A stretch of DNA of 64,000 bases, taken from positions 682,001 through 746,000 of the forward strand of contig NZ_CP121354.1 of NCBI RefSeq assembly GCF_029674545.1. Direction: 5' to 3'. Shown here one piece after another: positions 1 through 7,766 of the stretch. How positions within the stretch are numbered: position 1 is the stretch's first letter; every line of letters begins with the position of its first letter. This DNA is from Mesorhizobium sp. WSM4904 (GTDB lineage Bacteria; Pseudomonadota; Alphaproteobacteria; Rhizobiales; Rhizobiaceae). Below the pieces are notes generated by a model, which was not told the DNA's origin, did not search any database, and saw only the letters and a list, made by a program, of their open reading frames with translations. The position numbers and the translations under genes were made by a program.

Positions 1-1716
1 CGCATCGAGCAGCAGCGCGCCGAAGCGCAGAAGAAGGAAGCGGGTGGCGCCAATCCGACCGGCGCTGCCACATCGGCAACGCCGCAAGGCAGCATTCCCA
101 ATACTCCAGGCGTCGACGGCTCGGCACCGGCAAATCTGCAGCAGGCGCTCGCCGCAACCACGCGCGTCAAGATCGATACGCCCAGCCTGTCGGGCTCGAT
201 CAACCTTACCGGCGCCCGCCTCGACGATCTCAAGCTCAAGCACTACACCGAGACTGTCGACAAGAATTCACCCCAGATCCAGTTGCTCAACCCGGAGCCG
301 TTGTCGAACGGCTATTTCGCCGAGATCGGTTTCGTCGGCGACAGCAATGTCGGCGCGCTGCCCGGGCCGAAGACGGTGTGGAGTGTTGACGGCAATGCGA
401 CGCTGAGCCCCTCGACGCCGGTGACGCTCACTTTCACCAACGACAAGGGATTGGTCTTCAAGCGCACCTTCTCGGTCGACAACGACTATATGTTCACGGT
501 TTCCGACACCGTTCAGAATACCGGCAGCGCCGCCGTCTCGCTGTTCAATTACGGCCGCGTCGCCCGTTTCGATAAGCCGGCCGTCGCCAGCACCTATGTG
601 CTGCACGAGGGTCTCATTGGCGTCACCGGCAGCGAAGGCCTGCAGGAGCACAAATACGCGGCGATCGAGAAGGACAAGCAGGTTAAGCCCGGAAAGTCGA
701 CCGACGGCTGGCTCGGTATCACCGACAAATACTGGGCCGTGACGCTGATCCCTTCGGAGAAGCAGCCGTTCCAGCCCAGCTACTCCTATGTCGACATCAA
801 CAACGGGCTTCGTCACAGCTATCAGTCCGATTTCATGACCGATGCAATCGCGGTCGGGCCGGGGCAATCGACAACAGTCGAGACGGAGATCTTTGCCGGA
901 GCCAAGGAAGTCAACAAGGTCAACGCATACGCTCAGGACCGGAACATCCGGCTGTTCGATCGCCTGATCGACTGGGGTTGGTTCATCTGGATAACCAAGC
1001 CGATGTTCTACCTCATCGACACGCTGTACAAATTCTTCGGTAATTTCGGGCTGGCGATCCTCGCCACCACCGTCATCGTCAAGGCCATCTTCTTTCCCTT
1101 AGCCAACCGGTCCTACGCGTCGATGGCGAACATGAAGAAGGTGCAGCCGAAGATGCTGGAGATCCGCGAGAAATACGCGGACGACAAGATGAAGCAGCAG
1201 CAGGCGATGATGGAGCTCTACAAGACCGAAAAGATCAATCCGCTGGCCGGCTGCTGGCCGGTGGCGCTGCAGATCCCGGTGTTCTTCTCGCTCTACAAGG
1301 TGCTCTACATCACCATCGAGATGCGGCACGCGCCGTTCTTCGGCTGGATCCACGACCTTGCCGCGCCCGATCCGACCTCGGTGTTCAACCTGTTCGGCCT
1401 GCTGCCCTTCGCGCCGCCGGCCTTCCTGCCGCATCTTGGCGCCTGGGCGGTGGTGATGGGCATCACCATGTTCCTGCAGATGCGCATGAACCCGGCGCCG
1501 CCGGATCCGACGCAGGCCGCGGTCTTCACCTGGATGCCGGTGATCTTCACCTTCATGATGGGCAGCTTCCCGGCCGGCCTCGTCATCTACTGGGCCTGGA
1601 ACAACCTGCTCTCGATCCTGCAGCAGGGCGTGATCATGAAGCGCCAGGGCGCCAAGATCGAATTGTGGGACAATCTGGCGGCGATGTTCCGCAAGAAACC
1701 ATCGCCGGCGGAATAG
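1..1716 (+). CDS. yidC: Membrane protein insertase YidC (5' end outside window)
   Basis: YidC inserts and folds proteins in the inner membrane, alone or with SecYEG. The frame is open from base 1 with no start codon, so the N-terminal membrane anchor is missing; 571 residues are visible against roughly 600 for the family. The visible part starts in the Gln/Ala/Pro-rich linker, continues through the beta-sandwich periplasmic domain (to about residue 305), then the conserved five-helix core: WGWFIW near 326, the FGLAILATTVIVKAIFFPL helix, the amphipathic segment with KINPLAGCWP near 412, and three further hydrophobic segments up to residue 550. A basic tail (KRQGAK...RKKPSPAE) follows, as expected for a ribosome-facing C-terminus. 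Identification is secure; engB, often close to yidC in rhizobia, lies 5 kb downstream. Confidence 0.97.
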   Translation, partial: RIEQQRAEAQKKEAGGANPTGAATSATPQGSIPNTPGVDGSAPANLQQALAATTRVKIDTPSLSGSINLTGARLDDLKLKHYTETVDKNSPQIQLLNPEPLSNGYFAEIGFVGDSNVGALPGPKTVWSVDGNATLSPSTPVTLTFTNDKGLVFKRTFSVDNDYMFTVSDTVQNTGSAAVSLFNYGRVARFDKPAVASTYVLHEGLIGVTGSEGLQEHKYAAIEKDKQVKPGKSTDGWLGITDKYWAVTLIPSEKQPFQPSYSYVDINNGLRHSYQSDFMTDAIAVGPGQSTTVETEIFAGAKEVNKVNAYAQDRNIRLFDRLIDWGWFIWITKPMFYLIDTLYKFFGNFGLAILATTVIVKAIFFPLANRSYASMANMKKVQPKMLEIREKYADDKMKQQQAMMELYKTEKINPLAGCWPVALQIPVFFSLYKVLYITIEMRHAPFFGWIHDLAAPDPTSVFNLFGLLPFAPPAFLPHLGAWAVVMGITMFLQMRMNPAPPDPTQAAVFTWMPVIFTFMMGSFPAGLVIYWAWNNLLSILQQGVIMKRQGAKIELWDNLAAMFRKKPSPAE

Positions 1717-1800
1717 AAGCCGCATGATCTTCCAAAGCGAACCTCGGCCATTGGCCGGGGTTTTCGTTGGAGATACCGATGGGACAGCGCCAACCTACGT

Positions 1801-2008
1801 GATTGGCCGTGTCCCTCTTCCCGATCGTCATTCTAGGGCGGAGCAAGGAGCGAAGCGACGCGCGCAGACCCTAGAATCCATGCCGTTACGCTAACGCGTT
1901 GCAACGGTTACAGAATTCTGCACTGCCACACTCTGCGGCAGAGGTCACGGAATGGATCTTCGGGTCAAGCCCGAGGATGACGACGTCACGGGGCCGGTTC
2001 GGCCGATC
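1801..2008. repeat. Intergenic palindromic element, family A, copy 1
   Basis: One of five related non-coding elements in the window. It opens with GATTGGCC, followed by a CGTCATTCTAGGGCGGAGCAA-like block, an inner AGAATTCTGCA core, and a GGGTCAAGCCCGAGGATGACG block near the other end. The outer and inner blocks are inverted relative to each other, so the element can fold on itself. The right boundary is less clear here than in the other copies. A second partial fragment (GTCATCCTCGGGCTTGACC) lies at about 2080-2126. No coding potential is seen in 1717-2318 apart from this. Confidence 0.65.
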
Positions 2009-2318
2009 TCCAACGTCGGCGCCATTCGGACAAGGCGATCGCGTATGGCTTTCTGAGCTCAGATAACCGGCATGTCCTGATCGGCGTCATCCTCGGGCTT
2101 GACCCAGGACAAGATCGAGGATGACGGCGTTGCGTTGGCCTTCGCCGATAAACCCATACGTCATTGCCCTCGATGCCACGGGGCGGGAATAATTTTCGGC
2201 AAATATCAGGAGTTCCTGAAACTCCGAGCAGCCCCGCCTCGTATGATTCCCGGTCCTCCCCAATAAGGCCGCGACGGCTTCCGGCGCGACGACGCCGGTG
2301 TTTGGGAGGCCGTCCGGC

Positions 2319-2351
2319 AGACCGGGGTCCCCGCGGGCGGGACCCCGGTCT
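2319..2351 (-). terminator. Terminator-like hairpin after emrAB operon
   Basis: AGACCGGGGTCCC (2319-2331) pairs perfectly with GGGACCCCGGTCT (2339-2351) around a 7-base loop, directly after the emrB stop codon on the minus strand. No clear T-run follows on the minus strand, so the rho-independent function is inferred from the strong stem only. Confidence 0.5.
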
Positions 2352-2357
2352 TTCCTG

Positions 2358-3902
2358 TCACTCCACGACGGCGCTGTGATCGACCTTGGCCGGCGTGCCG
2401 GGCTTGCGCAGCAGCAGCACCAGCGGGATGGCGGCCAGGGACAGGATCATCATCAGCTTGAAGTCGTCGACATAGCTGATGATCGTCGCCTGCAGCGTGA
2501 CCAGGCCGTCGAGGGCCGCGCGGCCGGCGGCGGTGTAAGGGCTGAGCGCCTGTGCGATCGTCGGGTCGGCGAAGGCCTGATTGTAGGGCGTCACATAGTC
2601 GGCGATGTCGGCGTGGTTGATCTGCTGGTTCTGCGTCAGAAGCGCGGTGACGACCGAGATGCCGACGCTGGAGCCGATGTTGCGCGACAGATTGTAGAGG
2701 CCCGTGCCTTCCGCGCGCCTTTCCGGCGCCAGCGTGGCGAAGGTGATGGTGGTGAGCGGGACAAACAGAAAGCCCAGCCCGGCGCCCTGGATGAAGCCGG
2801 TGCTGACGATCGTCCATTGCGAGACGTCGGGCGTCCAGCCGGTCATGTCGTACATCGCCCAGGCGGTGATCGTGAGACCGATGAAGAGCAGCCAGCGCGT
2901 GTCGACCTTGCCGACCAGCCGGCCGACGAGGAACATACAGGCCATGGTGCCGAGGCCGCGCGGTCCCATGACGATGCCGGCGGTCACCACCGGATAGCCC
3001 ATCAGCGTCTGCAGGTAGGGCGTCATCAGCGCCAGCGAGGCGAGATAGGTGATGCCGATGATGAAGATGAACACCATGCCGACGGCGAAATTCCGGTCGA
3101 GGAAGAGCCTTGGATTCACGAAGGTGTCGCGAGCGGTGAAGGTGTGGACGATGAAGATGTAGAAGGCCGACACGCAAACCAGCGCCTCGACGATGATCTC
3201 GGACGAGGAGAACCAGTTGAGCTGCTCGCCGCGGTCGAGGAACATCTGCAGCGAGGCGATGGCGACGCTGAGCATGCCGAAGCCCAGCCAGTCGAGCCTG
3301 GCCTTCAGGTCGAGCTTGGTTTCCTGGACGAACATCGAGACGCCGGCGAAAGCCAGCGCGCCGATCGGCACGTTGATGTAGAAGACCCAGCGCCAGGAAA
3401 CGTTTTCCGTCAGCCAGCCGCCGATGACCGGGCCAAGCACCGGGCCGACCATCACCGAGACGCCGAACAGCGCCATGGCCGAGCCGCGCTCCTCGACGCT
3501 GTAGATGTCGAGCAGGATGCTCTGCGAGAGCGGAACAAGGGCCGCGCCGAACAGGCCCTGCAGCAGGCGGAAGCCGACGATCTGCGTCAGCGACTGGGCA
3601 AAGCCGCACAGCACCGAGGCGACGACGAAGCCGGTGATGGCGACCAGCAGGATGCGCTTGCGGCCGAAGCGGTTGGCAAGATAGCCGGAGGGCGGCGTCA
3701 TCACGGCCGCGGCGACGATGTAGGAGGTGAGCACCCAGTTGATCTGGTCGGCGCTCGCCGAAACGCTGCCCTGGATATAGGGCAGCGCCACATTGGCGAT
3801 GGTGGTGTCCAGCGCCTGCATGATGACCGCCAGGATGACGCAGGCGGTGATGGCGCCGCGATTGGCGACCGCAGGCGCGCCTGTCGCGGAAGCTGTGCTC
3901 AT
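2358..3902 (-). CDS. MFS efflux permease, DHA2/EmrB family (locus 1)
   Basis: This 514-residue protein is a drug:H+ antiporter of the 14-helix DHA2 (EmrB/QacA) type and should form the inner-membrane pump of a tripartite system with the upstream EmrA. It shows the DHA2 opening (ACVILAVIMQALDTTIANVALP, split here as LDTTIANVALP near residue 32), the motif A-like loop GYLANRFGRKRIL near 77, and the antiporter motif C segment MVGPVLGPVIGGWL near 150. Hydrophobic segments continue to about residue 500. Its start overlaps the emrA stop by 4 bases (ATGA), indicating translational coupling. Drug specificity cannot be read from sequence. Confidence 0.93.
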   Translation of the reverse strand: MSTASATGAPAVANRGAITACVILAVIMQALDTTIANVALPYIQGSVSASADQINWVLTSYIVAAAVMTPPSGYLANRFGRKRILLVAITGFVVASVLCGFAQSLTQIVGFRLLQGLFGAALVPLSQSILLDIYSVEERGSAMALFGVSVMVGPVLGPVIGGWLTENVSWRWVFYINVPIGALAFAGVSMFVQETKLDLKARLDWLGFGMLSVAIASLQMFLDRGEQLNWFSSSEIIVEALVCVSAFYIFIVHTFTARDTFVNPRLFLDRNFAVGMVFIFIIGITYLASLALMTPYLQTLMGYPVVTAGIVMGPRGLGTMACMFLVGRLVGKVDTRWLLFIGLTITAWAMYDMTGWTPDVSQWTIVSTGFIQGAGLGFLFVPLTTITFATLAPERRAEGTGLYNLSRNIGSSVGISVVTALLTQNQQINHADIADYVTPYNQAFADPTIAQALSPYTAAGRAALDGLVTLQATIISYVDDFKLMMILSLAAIPLVLLLRKPGTPAKVDHSAVVE

Positions 3903-5191
3903 GACTTCTGCCCGAAACGCTTGACGAGGTCGGTGACGAAATCGGGCAGGCCGCGGGCATGGCCGGTGTCGATGCTGACCACGGCGCTCATGCCGCCCCT
4001 CAGCGGTGGCTTGCCTTCGGCATCGTCGATCGTCACCCGCATCGGGATGCGCTGCACGACCTTGACCCAGTTGCCGCTGGTGTTCTGCGCCGGAAGCAGC
4101 GAGAAACTCGAGGACGAGGCCGGGCTGATTGAGCCGACCTCGCCATGCCAGACTTCGCCCGGATAGCCGTCGATGCTGATCGTCGCCTTCTGCCCGGGCC
4201 GGACATAGGTGAGCTCCGTTTCCTTCGGCTCGGCCGCGATCCAGATGTCGGTTGACGAGACCAGGCTGAAGGCCGGCTGCGAGGCCGGCAGGTATTTGCC
4301 GACCTGCAACGCGTCGACATTGGTGACGATGCCGTCGAACGGCGCCTTGACCACCGAGTCGTTGAGGTTGCGCTGAGCGTCGTCCACGGCCGACTGCGCC
4401 TGAAGATAGAAAGGGTTCCTCTCGACCGGCTGGCTGGCGTCGCCGCCAAGCTGGGCGAGCGTCGCCTGCGCCTGCGCCTTGGCGACCGTCACTTTCTGGC
4501 GGGCGGCGACGAGATCGTGCTGGGCCTGGTCGAAAGTCGCCTTCGAGGCGGTGGAGGTCTTGAGCAGATCCTGCTGACGCTGGAAGGCGGACTCGTAATA
4601 GGGGATGTCGGCCTCGGACTGCTCGATCTGCGCCAGCGACTGCTGGTAGCTCGCCTGCAAGGTCAGCACCTGGTTGCGCACGGTGCCGAGCTGCGCCTGA
4701 GCACCGGCGAGCGCGGTCTCGAACGAGGCCGGCCGCAACCGGAAGAGCACCTGGCCCTTCTTCACCGCCTCATTGTCATGCACGTCGATCTCCTGCACGG
4801 TGCCGGAGACGTCGGTTGAGACGCCGAGCGACTGCGCCTGGATATGGGCGTTGTCGGTGGTCATGACCTGGCCGCCGACAACGTAGGAGTAGCCGCCGAC
4901 GGCCAGCGCGACCGGGAGCAACGCAAACAGGACCGGCCGGGTCAGGCTGCGCCGCGGCTTCGCTGGGGCTGGCGGGGCGATCGTCACGGCGGCCGGCTTC
5001 GGCTGTGCCGAAGGGGCCTCCAGCGTGGCGGGTTCCGGGGTGACGGGCGCTTCCAACTCGCCGTTCTCTGCGACGGGGTTGCCACCCCGCCTTTGCTCGC
5101 GCTGGCTGTCCAGACGGATGACGTGGTCGCTCTTTCTTTCGCCGGCGTTGTCGCCTTCGGCGGGCTTTCTCGGTGAAGTTGGTTCAGACAT
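3899..5191 (-). CDS. HlyD/EmrA-family membrane fusion protein (locus 1)
   Basis: Periplasmic adaptor that links the EmrB-like permease to an outer-membrane channel. The 430-residue protein has a long polar, Pro-rich cytosolic N-terminus (1-82), a single membrane helix at about 86-106, then the biotinyl-lipoyl-like half motif starting at TTDNAHIQAQ (111-120), a coiled-coil hairpin rich in Gln/Ala (about 155-250), and the C-terminal beta-barrel (VGSISPASSSSFSLLPAQN, typical of EmrA). It overlaps emrB by 4 bases and marR by 8 bases, so the three genes form one transcript MarR-EmrA-EmrB. The unusually long N-terminal extension is low-complexity. Confidence 0.93.
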   Translation of the reverse strand: MSEPTSPRKPAEGDNAGERKSDHVIRLDSQREQRRGGNPVAENGELEAPVTPEPATLEAPSAQPKPAAVTIAPPAPAKPRRSLTRPVLFALLPVALAVGGYSYVVGGQVMTTDNAHIQAQSLGVSTDVSGTVQEIDVHDNEAVKKGQVLFRLRPASFETALAGAQAQLGTVRNQVLTLQASYQQSLAQIEQSEADIPYYESAFQRQQDLLKTSTASKATFDQAQHDLVAARQKVTVAKAQAQATLAQLGGDASQPVERNPFYLQAQSAVDDAQRNLNDSVVKAPFDGIVTNVDALQVGKYLPASQPAFSLVSSTDIWIAAEPKETELTYVRPGQKATISIDGYPGEVWHGEVGSISPASSSSFSLLPAQNTSGNWVKVVQRIPMRVTIDDAEGKPPLRGGMSAVVSIDTGHARGLPDFVTDLVKRFGQKS

Positions 5192-5648
5192 GGACTTTCT
5201 CCCGGTCGGCGGCCGGCTGGGCGCAGGCCTCGAGCAGATTGGATTTGATCAGGCAAAGGGTTTGCAGCAGCTGTTGCTGCGCATCCGCGGAAAGGCCGGC
5301 GAAGGCCTCCTCGCGCGTCTTCAGGCCGTTGCTGCGCATTACTTCGATCAGCGGATGCACCCGCGGGGTCAGGTAGAGGAGCCACGCCCGGCGATCGGCA
5401 GGATCGGGCCGGCGCTCGATGAAGCCGCGCGCCTCCATCTTGTCGAGCAGCCTCGCCAGCGTGATCGGCATGATCTCGATGAGGTCGGCGACCTTGTTCT
5501 GGTGAATGCCTTCATGCCGCGACAGGTAGGCCAGCACCTGCCATTGCGCGCGGGTCAGGCCCGAGCTGCCCGAACGCTGCTCGAAACGCTTCCTGAGCAG
5601 GCGCGCGACATCGTGCAGCACGAAGCTGATATTGGGCGAAGAGGGCAT
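5184..5648 (-). CDS. MarR-family transcriptional regulator of emrAB locus 1
   Basis: A 154-residue winged-helix regulator. The winged helix spans about 35-105: SGLTRAQWQVLAYLSRHEGI, then the recognition region around LARLLDKMEARGFIERRPDP and the wing DRRAWLLYLT. The gene is first in the operon and its last 8 bases overlap the emrA start, so it most likely autoregulates the efflux operon and is released by a ligand, as known for EmrR/MarR. A candidate operator lies 37 bases upstream of the start. The ligand is unknown. Confidence 0.92.
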   Translation of the reverse strand: MPSSPNISFVLHDVARLLRKRFEQRSGSSGLTRAQWQVLAYLSRHEGIHQNKVADLIEIMPITLARLLDKMEARGFIERRPDPADRRAWLLYLTPRVHPLIEVMRSNGLKTREEAFAGLSADAQQQLLQTLCLIKSNLLEACAQPAADREKVHV

Positions 5649-5684
5649 GGGAGGAGACCGGAGTCGGCGGACAAACTTTCGTGA

Positions 5685-5705
5685 GCATGCTTATTATCAT
5701 CATGC
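5685..5705. promoter_or_regulatory. Candidate MarR operator upstream of marR-emrA-emrB
   Basis: GCATG (5685-5689) and CATGC (5701-5705) form an inverted repeat enclosing an AT-rich centre (TTATTATCAT). Its size and position just upstream of an autoregulated MarR gene fit an operator; this is inference, as no known consensus is matched exactly. Confidence 0.4.
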
Positions 5706-5810
5706 ACATAATCCTGCTGGACGCCACGCGCAAGACCGGTTAAGCCGCCTGGAGCAAATGTCGCATCGGTGTGGCGCAACGAAAGGAGCCGACACGGGGC
5801 GGGCGAAAAG

Positions 5811-6131
5811 ATGAAGATGAACCGGCTCAGAATCGCGATCGTGGCTGCCCTGTTTGGGTGCGCGTTTCCCGCGGCCGCCAAGGAGGCGGTGAGCTGCGGC
5901 GGCGCGGCGATGCTGGGTGGCGCACAGCTCAACTGCAGCCATGTGCAACCCAAGGCGCCGCCGCAGTTCTGCACCTTCAGCTGGGCACTGCACACGATGG
6001 GCGGCGACCAGAAAATCGTCGAGGGCAGCTTCTCCTTGCCGCCCGGCGCAGCCAACGTCCAGGTCTACCAGGGCAGCGGTTTCGACAGCGCGCTCTCGAA
6101 CCCGATCGTGATCTGTCGCGGCAGCCATTGA
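5811..6131 (+). CDS. Small secreted cysteine-containing protein, unknown function
   Basis: A 106-residue protein whose family I do not recognise. The ATG at 5811 is chosen because it gives a classical Sec signal peptide: basic start (MKMNRLR), hydrophobic core to about residue 20, and a likely cut after AAA at 23. An in-frame ATG at 5769 would put 14 polar residues in front. The mature part holds four cysteines (29, 42, 54, 102), suggesting two disulfides in the periplasm. It stands alone between the divergent marR operon and an acetyltransferase; no pathway link is visible. Confidence 0.7.
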   Translation: MKMNRLRIAIVAALFGCAFPAAAKEAVSCGGAAMLGGAQLNCSHVQPKAPPQFCTFSWALHTMGGDQKIVEGSFSLPPGAANVQVYQGSGFDSALSNPIVICRGSH

Positions 6132-6187
6132 GCATGGTTGGTGCGGTGACCGGATCACGTTAGTTTGATCGGCGCAACCGCTTAACC

Positions 6188-6853
6188 GTGCCTGCCAAAT
6201 CGTGGACCGATCCGATGACCGCACCCAATCCCCACATCAAGCATCCGATTGCGATGCATCCGCGCGTCGGCTTCCTGAAGCCGCTGGTCAACGCGCCGAA
6301 CATCGAGATCGGCGACTTCACCTATTACGACGACCCGGAGGGGCCCGATAAATTCGCCGAGAAATGCGTGCTGCACCACTATCCCTTCATCGGCGACAGG
6401 CTGATCATCGGCAAGTTCTGCGCGATCGCCGAGGGCGCGCGCTTCATCATGAACGGCGCCAACCACGCGATGTCCGGCTTCTCGACCTATCCGTTCAACA
6501 TCTTCGGTCATGGCTGGGAGGAAGGCTTCGACCAGGAGACCTGGTCGAAGGAGATCCGTGGCGACACGATCGTCGGCAACGACGTCTGGATCGGCATGGA
6601 TGCGGTGATCATGCCGGGCATCGAGATCGGCCACGGCGCCATCGTCGCGGCGAAATCGGTTGTCACTCACGACGTGCCGCCCTATGCGATCGTCGCCGGC
6701 AATGCGGCCAAGGTGGTGAAGATGCGCTTCGACGAATTCACGGTGCGGCGGCTGTTGAAAGCGGCCTGGTGGGACTGGCCGGTCGACAAGATCAGCCGCA
6801 ACCTCAACGCCATCCGTGGCGCCGACATTTCCAAGCTGGAGGCCGCCGTTTGA
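6188..6853 (+). CDS. CatB-related O-acetyltransferase (left-handed beta-helix)
   Basis: Acetyl-CoA-dependent transferase of the xenobiotic acetyltransferase (Vat/CatB) group. Hexapeptide-repeat coils run from about residue 55 to 175; the family hallmarks are visible: [22 protein letters not shown] with the catalytic His, the ...[10 protein letters not shown] loop, [20 protein letters not shown] and [20 protein letters not shown]. Length (221 aa) is normal. The start is uncertain: GTG at 6188 or ATG at 6215, neither with a good ribosome site. The stop overlaps the TTG start of engB. In this family annotation as antibiotic resistance is often unwarranted; the natural substrate may be a sugar or small hydroxyl compound. 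Confidence 0.88.
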   Translation: MPAKSWTDPMTAPNPHIKHPIAMHPRVGFLKPLVNAPNIEIGDFTYYDDPEGPDKFAEKCVLHHYPFIGDRLIIGKFCAIAEGARFIMNGANHAMSGFSTYPFNIFGHGWEEGFDQETWSKEIRGDTIVGNDVWIGMDAVIMPGIEIGHGAIVAAKSVVTHDVPPYAIVAGNAAKVVKMRFDEFTVRRLLKAAWWDWPVDKISRNLNAIRGADISKLEAAV

Positions 6854-7521
6854 ACGCGCCGGATAGAACCACGAACGAAACGGCGATCAGTCCGGAACTG
6901 TTCACCCGCGCGTGGATCTTCATCCGCGGCGTGCCTTCGATGAAATTCCTGCCGCCGGAGGGGCCGCCGGAGATCGCCTTCGCCGGCCGCTCCAATGTCG
7001 GCAAATCCTCGCTGATCAACGCGCTGGTCGGCCAGAAGGGCCTGGCGCGCACCTCCAACACGCCGGGGCGGACGCAGGAGCTCAATTATTTCGTGCCGGA
7101 CGGCTTTTCCGGCGAGGGCGCCGATCTGCCGCCGATGGCGCTGGTCGACATGCCGGGCTATGGCTACGCCACCGCGCCGAAGGACAAGGTCGACGCCTGG
7201 ACGAAGCTGATCTACGAATATCTGCAGGGCCGCGTGACGCTGAAGCGCGTCTATGTGCTGATCGACGCCCGCCACGGCATCAAGGCCAAGGACGAGGAAG
7301 TGCTGTCGCTGCTCGACAAGGCGGCGGTGTCCTATCAGATCGTGCTGACCAAGACCGACAAGATCAAGGCGGCCGGCGTGCCAAGGCTGATCGAGGAGAC
7401 GCTCGCCAAGATCAAGAAACGGCCGGCAGCGTTTCCGGCGGTGCTGGCGACATCGTCGGAAAAGGCCGCGGGGCTCGACGAATTGCGCGCGGCGATCGCG
7501 CGCGTGGCCAACGGCGGCTGA
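6850..7521 (+). CDS. engB: Ribosome biogenesis GTP-binding protein EngB (YihA/YsxC)
   Basis: Essential TRAFAC GTPase needed for late assembly of the large ribosomal subunit. A TTG start at 6850, overlapping the stop of the upstream gene, gives 223 residues and the expected N-terminus; the next ATG is internal to the conserved region. G1 is GRSNVGKSS (46-54), the switch region holds [10 protein letters not shown]3 is DMPGYGYA (about 100), G4 is TKTDK (about 168) and the G5 region reads ATSSEKAAG. All key residues are intact. Usual family length is 195-220. Confidence 0.96.
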   Translation: MNAPDRTTNETAISPELFTRAWIFIRGVPSMKFLPPEGPPEIAFAGRSNVGKSSLINALVGQKGLARTSNTPGRTQELNYFVPDGFSGEGADLPPMALVDMPGYGYATAPKDKVDAWTKLIYEYLQGRVTLKRVYVLIDARHGIKAKDEEVLSLLDKAAVSYQIVLTKTDKIKAAGVPRLIEETLAKIKKRPAAFPAVLATSSEKAAGLDELRAAIARVANGG

Positions 7522-7560
7522 AAGCCGCTCTGGCCTTGGAGCAGGGCAGTCGGGTATGTG

Positions 7561-7690
7561 CTCCCCCTCACCCAGCCTCCGCTTCGCTCGGCTGACCTCT
7601 CCCCAAGGGGAGAGGAGATTGCCAGCGCTGGCGCCAGTCTCTTCTCCCCGACGGGGAGAAGGTGGCCGCTAAGCGGCCGGATGGGGGGGC
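7561..7690. repeat. Intergenic palindromic repeat, family B, copy 1
   Basis: C-rich then G-rich element: CCCCCTCACCCAGCCTCC, CTTCGCTCGGCTGACCTCTCCCC, AAGGGGAGAGG, then CTTCTCCCCGACGGGGAGAAGGTGGCCGC and GGATGGGGGG. The arms pair with each other, giving nested hairpins. A related copy lies at about 10458-10620. The gap between engB and ftsK holds nothing else. Confidence 0.65.
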
Positions 7691-7766
7691 TGGCGCCGCC
7701 ATATGCGATTGCTCTGCCCCAAAGCGGGCAGGACCAGCCGTGACTGACCCGCCCATCAAGTCCTGC

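Noticed and set aside
1717..2357. Possible small genes between yidC and emrB
   Set aside because: Short frames here coincide with the palindromic element and show no start signals or protein features.
2298..4166. A 622-codon plus-strand frame opposite the emrAB genes
   Set aside because: It runs across two well-identified minus-strand genes and gives a low-complexity charged product.
6188..6853. Antibiotic resistance (chloramphenicol or streptogramin) assignment
   Set aside because: The fold is Vat/CatB-like, but such chromosomal copies are widespread with unknown substrates and nothing nearby supports resistance.
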